A stretch of DNA of 64,000 bases from Leptasterias polaris (Eukaryota > Echinodermata > Asteroidea > Forcipulatida > Asteriidae), in contig JAZGTN010000054.1 of NCBI GenBank assembly GCA_037783415.1, positions 1,426,001-1,490,000 of the forward strand, given 5' to 3'. The position numbers and the translations under genes were made by a program. The notes under the pieces are model-generated. The model was not told the DNA's origin. It ran no database searches and worked only from the letters and a program-made list of their open reading frames with translations. Positions 36,608 through 47,289 of the stretch are shown piece after piece (the stretch's first letter is position 1; each line of letters starts with the position of its first letter).

Positions 36608-39600
36608 AAGCTAATTTTTATTTTTATATAGTGTAATTAACTAGGAGGTACCTGACATGTTATTATACACAATATTGACAACCGATGTCTTTCAACTAAA
36701 TCGAGGTCAAAGGTTTGGCGTCTCGAACGTCAGCATTTTTGACAGACTTCAACTACCACTATAGATGTAGAGGTATTTAAATGATCACATTTTTATATTT
36801 GCTGAGGTACATATTTTCTTTTGCATGCTCAGGTTGTGGGGGCTGATGCCAAATACTTTAACAGCAAGAGAAAAAAAAAATCCGACAATTGAAAAAACCC
36901 CACTAGAAATCTAGAGTTTGTGGACAAACTCAGGGTGTTCGGCTCGAACGAAATAAAGTGACTGCGTAAATAAAAATAGGAAAATTATTGTGTGAAGGTT
37001 TTTTGTCTAATATTTATTTGTACCTCTTGTTGATCTCTGTGCAAAATCATAGCATAGGCCTAAAGGTTGTCATATGAAACTTCAACTTCCGGTTTTGACA
37101 GGGAAAGGTCAAATGGGGTCACACTTTGTACAAAGTATCTAGAATTGCCCAAGAGCTTTAAATTGTGTGTTTTGAACTGTTTTCAGCCTGCCGCTAGAGG
37201 GCGCTTTTGAATTATGTGACGTAAACCAGACACTTGCCAGATCACAACATAGTTAAAAACAACTCAAAAAAAATTCCCACTTTCAAGTTACTTGGCATTT
37301 CCGGTTTCGACCGGAAGTAGAGGTCATGTGAGGTCACGCGCATGACAAAAAATTAAGACCTATTTGACCTTAGTATGATCCCGCATAAAGCAACCGCCGG
37401 TCTCTTAAGTGTGATTTGTTACAGACTTTCAAACATAAAAAAATAAATAAGAGAATACGCTTGAGAAACATAATTTAAAGTTTGAGTGGCCAGGGCAAGG
37501 TTGTTCACACGTTAATACGCTATCGTGCGTCGTCAATGCGGGTCAACTGATAGGTGCGTGTTTTCGTCCTTTTTCGACCAGATGTAAAAGAAACATGTTG
37601 TTATGTCTGCAAAAGTTTGAGCAGGCTTAACGGTCTACACCCTGATAAAAAAATTATGCTGAAATTATTAGTAGCTTTAAAGATATGAACATGATCAGAT
37701 ATTTTGAAATTTTCAACTTCCGTTTTGAACCGGAAGTCAGTTCAAATGTTGTAAAGGTTCTGTGTAGCATTTGTCAAACTCTTAACGACCTATCCGATGT
37801 GTAGATTGTACAAATCCATTCAGTGGTTCATTAGTTATGTTTTTTTCAAGTATTAAACTTTGATTTAGTGTAATTTGATACCCGATGACGTCATCATGAC
37901 ATCCTCAGGTGTGTGTCGTCTAGATACTAAGGTGCAGTTGTCTGATGAGTTTTAATGTTCAATTCAATCGCAATCTTGAGTTATTCCGTAGATAAGCTCG
38001 AAAGTTGTTTTTTGAAGGAAAAAAACGAAGGCGAACTTCGACCTAGGGTAAAGACCCAGAAGTTAAGTTCATACAATTTTGGCGTTAACTTTTCAAATGT
38101 TGCCCCAGCCTTGGTCTATCAGATGCCAAACTATGAACATCATAAATTTTATATTCAGTGAGATACAGCAACAAGCAAATGGTCATTTTTCACCTTTAAA
38201 AGCCTTGTAATTCGATACCTGATGACGTCATCATGACGCAATTCTTCGCGTGCCGTCCTCATATTAAGGTTCAAGTGTATGCTAAGTTTAAAGTTTGTAC
38301 AACTTTTACTTTTTGAGAAATCTGCAAGAGAAAAAGTTCAGGGAAAAGAAGAAGAGGAAGAAAACTAGACTTTCAGTTTTTGTCATGTGACAAAAACAAG
38401 GTGTTCGTGCTGAGTGATTGAATGAATTGGTGACAACATTTAACTCATCAATCCAATGACTGGTTCAGGTATTATGAGTTTTGTAAAAATTAAACATCAT
38501 GTTCCGGTATGAACCGGAAGTCAAGGGCAAATGGGGGTTACATTTTGTGTAGCGCTTGTTGAGATTTTGAATACCTTTCTAATGATAAATAAATTCTAAA
38601 AATCAAATGTATGGTTCGGAAGTTATGATTTTTTAAAAATATAAAGTTTAAACTTCAGGTTTTGAAAGCCTTATCTGCCGACGTACAGAAAATAAACAAC
38701 CAATGTCTGCTTATGATTTTTTCAGATACTAAATTATCAAGGTCAAATGGGGTCAATTTTTGTGTAACGTTTGTCGAACTTTTAATTACCTATCCGATGA
38801 TGTGTAGATTGAAAAAATCAAATAAATGGTTCCTGAGTTATGTTACAAAAAATTAAACTTTCAGTTATTGTAATTTAATACCCGATGTGGTTATCATGAC
38901 GTCATTAAGTTTGTGTCATCTTGATACTGAGGTTCAATAATCTTATGAGTTTCAATGTTCAATTCAATTTCAATCTTAAGTTATTCTGTAGATAAGCCCG
39001 AAAACAATGTTATTAATTTATCAGCGCTGTTTTCTAAATTTCAAACGAAAGAGGGCGCTGTTGCAATTTTTGTTCCCTGCTTTATAAAGATAATCAACAC
39101 GACAATGACATCGCAGTGCACGGCACAGTCAGCGCGTGAACTGGCTTGCATCAGTTTCAACGTTATGTGTACATAATGCGTTGTCAATGAAAGTGGGGGG
39201 GGGGGGGTACGAGTGGGTAGGTGCGCTTCATTGTCCGGTTTTAACAAGATGTAAAAGCTTAAACTGTTGTTATCTCAGTGCAAAAGTTTAAGTTTGTATC
39301 TTATAAGATCAATGCAAATGTATTCCTACTTGTAGTTTCGGTGCGAGACGTTGTTCATTATCACTCAACTATTGAGATTCTCCGCTCTGCACTCAGCGCT
39401 CGATGTTTTAAAAACTATTGCCAACAGCGCCCTCTTTCGTTGGACGAAAGAGAGCGCTGTTGGGAATTCCCCCCCAAAAGTTCGCGCCACATCACACACG
39501 CACAGTCGGCACTTGCACTGCATGTAGCGTACATAGTGTGCGTTGTTGTCAGTCGTCAGCGCTTACACGTAATGTGTACAATGCGTTGTCAATGAAAGTG

Positions 39601-40441
39601 GGGGGGGGGGGGGGGTACGATTAGGACGGTGCGCCTCATTTCCCAGTTTTGACCAGATGCATACGATTACAATGTTGTTATCTCTGTGCAAAAGTTTAAG
39701 AGGGATTGCTGTTCTCCAATCTGATACAAAATTTATGCTGAAGTGATCAAGAGTTTTAAAGATATGAATAAAATAAGATAATCTACCGAAAGTAAGTTAA
39801 AATATTGTACGGGTTCTGTGAAGCGTTTGTCAAACTTTTAACGATCTTTCCGATGATGTGTAGATTGTCAAAATCCGAATTATGGTTTTTGACTTATGAT
39901 TTTTACAAATATTAAAATTTGATTTGATGTAAATTCAATGCCCGATGACGTCATCATGACGTAATTAAGTATGTGTTGTCTTGATACTAAGGTTCAACTA
40001 TCTGTTGAGTTTCATTGTTCAATTCAATCTCAATCTTAAGTTATTCCGTAGATAAGCTCGAAAGTTGTTTTTTTAAGGAAAAAAACGAAGGCAAACTTTG
40101 ACCTAGGGTAACGACCAGGAAGAAAAGGTTGTACGATTTTGGCGTTAACTTTTCAAATGTTGCCCCACCCTTGATCTATGCGATGCCCACGTATGAACAT
40201 CATAGCTTTCATATTCGTTGAGATACAGCAAAAAGCAAATGGTCATTTTTCAACTTTAAAACCTTGTAATTCGACACCTGATGACGTCTTCGTATTGAGG
40301 TTCAATTGTCTGATGAGTTTCATGGTTCAATTCAGTTTCAATCTTGAGTTATGATCCAGAGAAGAGTTGAGTGGAAGGAGAAGAAAAAAAAACAAAAAAA
40401 AAACAAAACAAAAAAACGGAACAATAACAGAACAATAACAG

Positions 40442-40472
40442 AGGTGTTCGTGCTCATATTGCACGAACACCT
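40442..40472. repeat. perfect hairpin AGGTGTTCGTGC / GCACGAACACCT
   Basis: A 12-bp perfect stem with a 7-nt loop (TCATATT), preceded by GAACAATAACAGAACAATAACAG and followed by A14. It marks the right edge of the composite block. The partial motif AACAAGGTGTTCGTGC recurs at 38395-38410. Confidence 0.9.
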
Positions 40473-40511
40473 TAAAAAAAAAAAAAATCGCGAATTCCCG
40501 AAAGTCATTTT

Positions 40512-41811
40512 CAGACATGCCAACTAGTACGTTTTTCCCGTATTTCGTACGGGTTTTCGTTAAAAATACGGGTGTACAGGTTTTGCAAAAAAAATACGGT
40601 TTTGACCACCGCCACCGCAAAAATAATTCCATTCCCCAAAACGGCTGCGAGAAATACTATACTAACTATGCTAGCGCTATTAAGCCATGTGGTACAACCT
40701 CGTTTCCAATGGTGTTCAATCTCGCCGCGCAATTATTTTCTTTCCCAGCAGAATGATCGATACGGCGCACGCGCTACCCATGTTAGCGAGGTTGTCTGTG
40801 GGCACGAGGCATTCACCAATTATTCGTAAGCGCGTCAGTTATTGGTGCATGGTATGTAAACAAACCTGTATTAACCAATCGGAACACTGCATGCAAAAGG
40901 TTACGATTGTTCGCCTTTCGAAAGCTGTCAGTGTCAGTTCACGCTGTTTTGCGGAATTTTGTTAGCACTCCTGCATGAAATTGTAATATAAATATCTGAT
41001 TATGGCTTCGACCTCGTCGAATAAAAGGAAGCAGTCATTTAAAGGAGAATATTCAGCGAAGTGGGACTTCATAAAAGCGTCCAAAAAGGGAGAAAATAAT
41101 TAATTTATCAAATATCAATAATGTTATTGTTATGTGTAAGCATTAAGCATCCCTCACTCAGTCACACATGGATCTGGATGGATGGAGGTACGCAGGAGAT
41201 GTTTTTTTGTTAATATGGAGGTATGATTGTGTCGGATATCTTTCAAAAAATATAAATTTCCGGTAGTAAAAGGTTGCCCCAAATCGTCCGCTTGCGACTT
41301 CTCTTGTCCATTCTCGTTCATCTGCACAACGAATTTTACAAACTCTTGCGCAATCTGCAGTTTGCGCAATGCAGAATCGGCAGCTCCCATTGCCTATCGA
41401 GTAAAGGTTTGCGCAATTTTCAGATTGCGCATTGTCTTGTACACCATGCGCGCTGTGTACTTCACGAAACACGACGCGACGACCGTGGATCACAAAATCA
41501 TGAGACCAAAATCACGGAGATATCAGTGGATGTGTTCGGGTTTTTTAGTTCAATTTTTTTAAAAACATGTTTGGTTGGTCAAAGTCTGACATTAAAAATT
41601 GTTTTTATTTATTTTTTTTTAAAAAGCCGAATAAAAAGTTGAGGATCGTGGCACGGGAAACCGAAACAGACATGACAGAACACCCTTTTTCAAGTTTTTG
41701 GGGGCCTAAACTCTTTTATGCATTTTTTTTCAAAAATACAGGTTTTAAGGAAAAATACAGGTTTTGGGGTTTCAGAATACAGTTTTGTGATCCCAGAGGT
41801 TGGCATGTCTG
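40512..41811 (+). mobile_element. hAT-like deletion derivative with transposase N-terminal remnant
   Basis: Ends CAGACATGCCAAC and GTTGGCATGTCTG are inverted repeats. Sub-terminal zones repeat TACGGGT/TACAGGTTTT-type motifs. CATTTT abuts both ends (poly-T slippage blurs an 8-bp duplication). At 41002-41103 the ATG frame reads MASTSSNKRK, then YSAKWDFIKASKKGE, and stops. That is the start of a BED-finger hAT transposase (Y-x-x-KWDFI then the zinc finger, absent here). The rest of the transposase is deleted. 41195-41360 is shared with 53874-54050. Confidence 0.75.
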
Positions 41812-42640
41812 CATTTTTTTCCGTCACAAATTTCAACAATAAAAAACATGTCAATTAACCAAAGTTTCAAACATTCAATAAATTCGAAACAAATATGATG
41901 AGAACATGTTTAAATAATTATTATTTTGAAACAATGACTACTACGATACCTGGTCAACAATAAGAGTAATCCCTTTTTCAAATTTGCAGCGCTGACATTT
42001 TGTCAGCGTCCGTCAATTTTTTTACGTGACGTTCGAGAACTTACCGACCGGCCTGTAAATTAACCCTTGACTTGACTTACCCCCTCTATTGTCCTCAATT
42101 GCAGTTAGGCCAGTTAAGTCAACAGAGGGGGTAAGTTCGACTCACACATGTTTTGTTTTCTGTTCATACGTGTGCAAAATAAATCCGTCAATTAAATCAC
42201 GCTCATACTTATTGACGTTCGAGAATCCATCGGACAGCTCCAGATGAAAAACCAAAATGTATCTGAGATGATTAACAATGGAAATACTTCCTTCCGAACG
42301 CTAGTTTTTGGAAACTAAATCAACTTATGTTCAAGTACGCTTGATGTGGATTGCGCGAAGGTAATAAAGTCCCGAACGTCATTTGCAATAAATTCCGTCA
42401 ATTTTCTCGAACGTCATGCAAATTCCGTCATTTTTTTTTTCAAACGTAATTTTTCCGTCAAAAATGACGTTCGAAACTGCGTGTTTTTAGCCCAAAAAAA
42501 TTTTATGGAAGCTTGACAATTTTTTTATTTTATAGATTTTAGGTATGAGAGGCTGCAAATATTTAAGAGAAATTACGGTAGTGTTGTGCCAGAAATAAAT
42601 TAATAACAGACAATATTTGCTTAGTTTTTCCGTCAATGTT
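41812..42640. repeat. cluster of TTCCGTCAATTTT and ACGTTCGAGAA motifs
   Basis: TCCGTCAA/TCCGTCAC occurs at about 41820, 42009, 42185, 42394, 42426, 42455 and 42630. (T)GACGTTCGAGAA or its complement occurs at about 42028, 42215, 42372, 42402 and 42465. Also present are an inverted pair CTTACCCCCTCT / AGAGGGGGTAAG (42078-42135) and a hairpin GCTGACATTTTGTCAGC (41992). This pattern resembles sub-terminal motif clusters of DNA transposons, but no ends are defined. Confidence 0.6.
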
Positions 42641-43140
42641 ATGCTCTCTTCTGTCAGGCTTATATTTTCTGTGTGTGATGTTTTGTTGAGTTTTTTAAAT
42701 TTTTATTCGAAACTACATCAGTTGGGCCTCACCATAGAAAAGAATGAATGTTCCTTGTGCTTTACTTGTGCTATCTTTGAACTAAATATAAATAACCACA
42801 TGTTTCACTGCTGGAGACTCTACTTTTTAAAATGACCACTGCAAGATGAAAACTAACTGAACTATCCTTACATGAACATTTTGGTAAACTTAAATATGTA
42901 TACAATTATTTAAAATATCTTACAAGGTCAAAAAGATTTTTTTGAAAAATGACATTTGAGGTTGTAAAATGGTCCATATTTTGAAGAATATGCCACATAA
43001 CACACACCTCAAACACATTGTATACCTGTTGTATGCAATGTGTTGGGTGTGTCTATGAATCTTATTATTTGTTTCGTATCTATTTGTGTCTCTTCCTTGT
43101 CAGCCCTCGCCCATCCTTAGCCCCCACTGTCACTGCCACT

Positions 43141-43913
43141 TTAACCCTTTCAATACCATTGTCGAGTTTACTTGACAGTGCGCCGTGTTGTGCTTCCGTA
43201 CCAATGTCGAGTTTACTCGACACAAAAAGCAGCGGTGTTTGAGAGCCTGTAATTATTTTGTTTGGCGCCCTCTGCTGTTGACCTTTATATAGACTGGTAG
43301 CTTGTTTATCGATCTTCACAATGGTGTGTATTGTATAGGGGGTCGCCATTAGGATATTCCGAGAAAAATTACATTGCATGCAGCAGTACTTCCAGATTTC
43401 ACGCTTCCGTTTTCCCAACAAAAAATCACCATCATGGCTGTTCGTGACCTGGAGGTTTTGGTTGAAATATTTGTCGTAAGTGACTCCGAATTGGACTCGG
43501 AAATATCTGAAGAAGAACCTAGTGAAGATTCAGATGAAACTCGTGATGTTTCGTCGCCAGGCACGTTCAATTATGACAACTATCCTGACGATATACCGGT
43601 AGCTGCACCGAGCACGGCACCCGTTCAACGCCGTGGGCTTGGGCGTGGACCCGGCGGGCCTCGACCCATTCGTGCCGATCGAGGTGACAAAGGACATAAA
43701 GATAATGTATACAAATTTGACATAATATAAAAGGTCATTTCATAAGCTACAAATTGTATGCATAAATTTTTTCCACAAAAATATGTCTTCACACAGAAAA
43801 TCAAGATTGAAAAAATGTGAACACTGCACGTTGCCTTTTTTGTGTGTGTGTGTGAAAAAATGCGGTACACAGCAGTGTGACCCCTATAAAAAATGCGGTA
43901 TTGAAAGGGTTAA
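43141..43913 (+). mobile_element. piggyBac-type element, internally deleted, with TTAA duplications
   Basis: TTAA + CCCTTTCAATACC at the left (43141) and GGTATTGAAAGGG + TTAA at the right (43910-43913): perfect 13-bp inverted ends and the TTAA target typical of piggyBac. Sub-terminal TGTCGAGTTTACTTGACA and its repeat (TGTCGAGTTTACTCGACA) follow. Inside are the two ends of a transposase, with the catalytic middle missing: an acidic N-terminus at 43435-43728 (SDSELDSEISEEEPSEDSD) and a Cys-rich C-terminal piece at 43795-43905 (KKCEHCTLPF...). It is therefore a non-autonomous deletion derivative. Confidence 0.92.
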
Positions 43914-44054
43914 ACCAAGTACGCCATGGTCAAGTGCATACCTGTTGATGTCCCCACCCCTAACATCAGTTGATCAACTGATTGACTTTTCTATTAGTCT
44001 TTGTTTTTCTATCGGGTGATCGGCAGCTCGCCATGGCAGCTTTGCTGTTCTAGT

Positions 44055-44355
44055 TTAACTCGTTGACTGCCGCCTACGAGTATATTCGTAGTAACAGGTG
44101 TAACGGATTCTGCCACTACGAGTATACTCGTAGGAAGTGAAAGGCTTTTGTATAGTGAATTGAATACACTGGCATCGCTGAGAACGCAACGAATACGCTT
44201 CTGGCAGTGGTGAGGACACATCATCAGAATTTGTATGCTACAACATGTAGACACACACAAAAAAACCTATTTGGTGTGCGCGCATGCGCACCACACTTAG
44301 ATGCTTGGCAAATGGGATGCCCCTATGAATTTATGACCGGCAGTCAACGTGTTAA
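44055..44355. mobile_element. 301-bp piggyBac-like MITE
   Basis: TTAACTCGTTGACTGCCG at the left and CGGCAGTCAACGTGTTAA at the right form inverted ends bounded by TTAA. Sub-terminal palindromes CTACGAGTATATTCGTAG and CTACGAGTATACTCGTAG occur 40 bases apart. No coding content. The organisation parallels the element 140 bp to its left. Confidence 0.88.
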
Positions 44356-44759
44356 AGACTGAATTTCTGTCACCAGTGAATTATTTATTTCAAATAGTAG
44401 TTTTATGGATCACGTTTGGCATGATTTATTTCGCGACAGTTCGGCCTGTGTGGTAAAAAACTTTGCACTATGAGCGATATTTCCAATGATTTAAACATTG
44501 TTATGAGTTCTCTGATGTTAAAATGCATTGAATTAGGCCGTCACCAACTGTTACAGCGCCCTCTATCAGCGTGTTTAAGATCTAGATACCAGAAGATGAA
44601 ATCTTTGATTTAAAAGGGTTTTCATTAAAAGTCATTGCATGGGGCAAACTCTTATTCCATACTGTAGCTTATACAAAAACTTAGTATGAAAAACATGTTT
44701 TTCGTCCTTGTGATGTCATTGGGTGTCAAAATACGAAAACAAATTAGAACTTATTGTTT

Positions 44760-45190
44760 AAAAAATGTTATCTTCTGAACCTTACATGTATGTCATAGAG
44801 TTATAATCTTTAGGTCGTCTTGTAGCTTAGAACACGTCTGACATTTTATTTGAAAGGATGACCCCACTTTGACTTTACTTCCGGTCCTAAGAGGAAGCTC
44901 TAAAACTCAAAAAATTAATATCTCCTGAACCAGATGTTATAAAGTCGTAATGTTTATGCTGTCTTTGTAGCTTACAGTACTGGTGACATTTCATTTAAGG
45001 ATGACCCTACTTTGACCTTTACTTCTGGTCCACAAAGGAAGCTCTAAAATTCAAAAAATTGTATATCTTGAAGCAGATGTCATAAGGACTTACTGTTTGT
45101 GCTGTCTTTGTAGCTTACAGTGTATGACATTTCTTTAAAAGCATAACTCCACTTTGACCTTTACTTCCGGTCCAAACAGGAAGCTCTAAA
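44760..45190 (+). repeat. tandem satellite-like units (about 130 bp)
   Basis: Three units share CTTTGTAGCTTACAGT, CATTT-ATTTAA-GGATGACCC and ACTTTGACCTTTACTTC-GG. A further unit lies at 46222-46335, and a relative at 2640-2700. The recurring TGACCTTTACTTCCGG core links them to the 130-bp array at the window's left edge. Confidence 0.8.
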
Positions 45191-45379
45191 ATTAATAAGA
45201 AACTAGACATTAAGTGTTTGTCGACAAACACAAAGCTGTTCCGTGTTGTTTTGCTTCGATTAAGTGCTTCAAAGCTTTAAAGTTGGTATGATTTCAAGAT
45301 AGAAGACTTTTGACCTTTGACAGGCCCTTTTTTCACTTAAGTGTGCCTAAAAACCTAAACCTGGTCTTCATTCTGATAC

Positions 45380-45720
45380 TGAATCGAAAGGAGCTTTTAA
45401 ACCAGAAATGAAGGTCAACATGGGGTCAAGGTAACCCTTGTCTAACATTTAATGCTCAAAGGGTTTATAACTGGAAAATAAATTGAAAATCGGGTGTGTA
45501 GTTCTTGAGATATGGTCCCACTTCCGGTTGACCCAGAAATAAAGGTCAACATTGGGGTCACGGTTACCCAAGGCTAATCTCCAATGCCCAAGGATTATAT
45601 AACTGAAAAAAGTTTGAAAATTTGTTGTGTAGTTCTTGAGATATGGTCCCACTTCCGGTTGACCCGAAGTGAAACATTAAACTTCCGGTTGACCCGAAGT
45701 GAAACATTAAAAATTAAAAA
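45380..45720 (-). repeat. inverted copies of the left-edge 130-bp satellite unit
   Basis: Two units in opposite orientation to 66-2630: GTGTAGTTCTTGAGATATGG, CACTTCCGGTTGACCC and GGTTACCCAAGGCTAATCTC recur with a ~130-bp period, then a 23-base duplication ACTTCCGGTTGACCCGAAGT with GAAAC follows at about 45651 and 45680. Confidence 0.9.
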
Positions 45721-46121
45721 TTATGATTCTAGAAGTCGGATTTGTTTTCACTATCTCCATGTGTTTTGAACACTGGCGAAAACGCGCAATAAATGACGTC
45801 ATTGTGACGTCGTCCATAATTTTAGGCTGAAAAGCACATCTACAGTATCCCAGAAGTCTAAAACTGAAAAAAGTTTGACGATCGGGGGTATACTTTTTGA
45901 GATATGGTGCTAACAAGGTTGGCTAATTAAATATTCACCTCGCTGTTAAGAATTTTAACATTTATAACATTTAGAGTTAAGTTTATATTCTAAGCTTCAA
46001 TTTGATATGGGATCTAACTCTTTAGTATTTACAGATTAGGATATTAGGAACCAACAAAAAACGTGTACAAATGCTATGGGATTTAGGCGGAAACAAAGAA
46101 ATAGAAAAACAATAAAAATCT

Positions 46122-46222
46122 CGACGAAAACAATAGCTGTTCCGACTGCTAGTCGGAACAGCTAAAAATTAAAATCTTGACGAAAACAATACCTGTTCCC
46201 GACTTCTAAGTCGGAACAGCTA
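46122..46222. repeat. two tandem copies of leader plus hairpin
   Basis: GACGAAAACAATA then TAGCTGTTCCGACT...AGTCGGAACAGCTA (46134-46164), and again GACGAAAACAATA then CTGTTCCCGACTT...AGTCGGAACAG (46191-46222). Stems are 13 and about 11 bp with very short loops. Identical leader and hairpin placement makes this a recognisable unit; the first copy is a near-perfect palindrome. Confidence 0.85.
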
Positions 46223-47289
46223 ATAACTCCTGAACCAGATATCATAAATTTGTAATGTTTGTGCTGTCTTGTAGGTTACAACACTAGTAAAATTTCATTT
46301 TAAATGATGACCCCACTTTGACCTTTACTTCAATTCCTGAACCACATCAGGTGAGGCTATGTATTAGGTTTCTATAGCACATGGTTCAGTTAGAATGAAG
46401 GTCAAAGTTAGGGTCAGTTTCAGGGTCAGGTTGAAAATCAGATTTAGAGTCCGTATCAGAATAAGTTTCAGTAGGCTTTTTGGCACACTTAAAGTCAAAA
46501 TATGGGCTTCTCAAAGATGAAGGATCTCAAAGTCAGGCTGACTTTGAAAAAAGGCATGATGGGTGCTAAATCAAAGTAAAACAACACAGAAAAGCTTTGT
46601 ATTTGTTCACAAACACCTAGGGTCTAGTTATTTCTGTTATCAGTAATTTTCAGTAATTTTCCTACCATTTCCCTTTTGGTGCTCCGTAGAACAACCCTTG
46701 ATCTATGAATTATAACATAATTTTGGGGGTTATACCTTCTTCATATAAACCATTCCAGGACCATTTTGACAACTTGAGATCCTTTCGAGAGTTGTTAACA
46801 AACATCGCCGGATTCCTCGGAAAATGAAAAAGATAATAACATTGGGACTCTTTTTGCCGTTTCTGGAATCAACTTACAGCACATTTGCTCGGCATGATAC
46901 AAACTTACACAGGTTATTGAAAAAAAACCTTTGAGAAATGGGAAACCAAAGAAACCAATCAGTAAATGCACAAAGACGAAGATAAACAATCCTCACCAGT
47001 CCACAGTATGACGTATTGGTTCTGAACATACAAAGGCCAATGGCAACCCCTAGTTCAAAATTGATAAAAAGGGGGCTAGTTTTTCGGATCAAATTTCAGC
47101 AAAATTACAGCACAGAAAACTTCAAACTTACGACCAAATAGTAACTTAACACATAATAAACAAATATAAAGGGTCAAATTTGTTTTAGTGTTTTCGTTCA
47201 TGTTGATCTTTGAATAATCTTGCAACTGAACTTAAAAGTCAATACTTTGATAAAGTTATAAAGAACAATATGAACAACTCCCAGCAGAT

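Larger units (their letters stand above)
34100..40480 (+). repeat. composite dispersed repeat block with internal direct repeats
   Basis: Modules recur with ~2-kb spacing: GTTCAATTCAAT-CAATCTTGAGTTATTCCGTAGATAAGC at about 37960, 38965 and 40015; CAATTTTGGCGTTAACTTTTC near 38075 and 40135; GACCAGATG...TGTTGTTATCT near 37580, 39260 and 39650. Palindromic GATGACGTCATCATGAC occurs near 35246, 37884, 38222 and 39944. Several TTCCGG(T/G)TTCGACCGGAAG palindromes are present. No ORF here is conserved between modules. Probably a large non-autonomous element family or satellite-like cluster. Confidence 0.8.

Noticed and set aside
43910..44058. One large piggyBac element covering 43141-44355
   Set aside because: Each half has its own inverted ends and its own TTAA pair with different sequences, so these are two elements.
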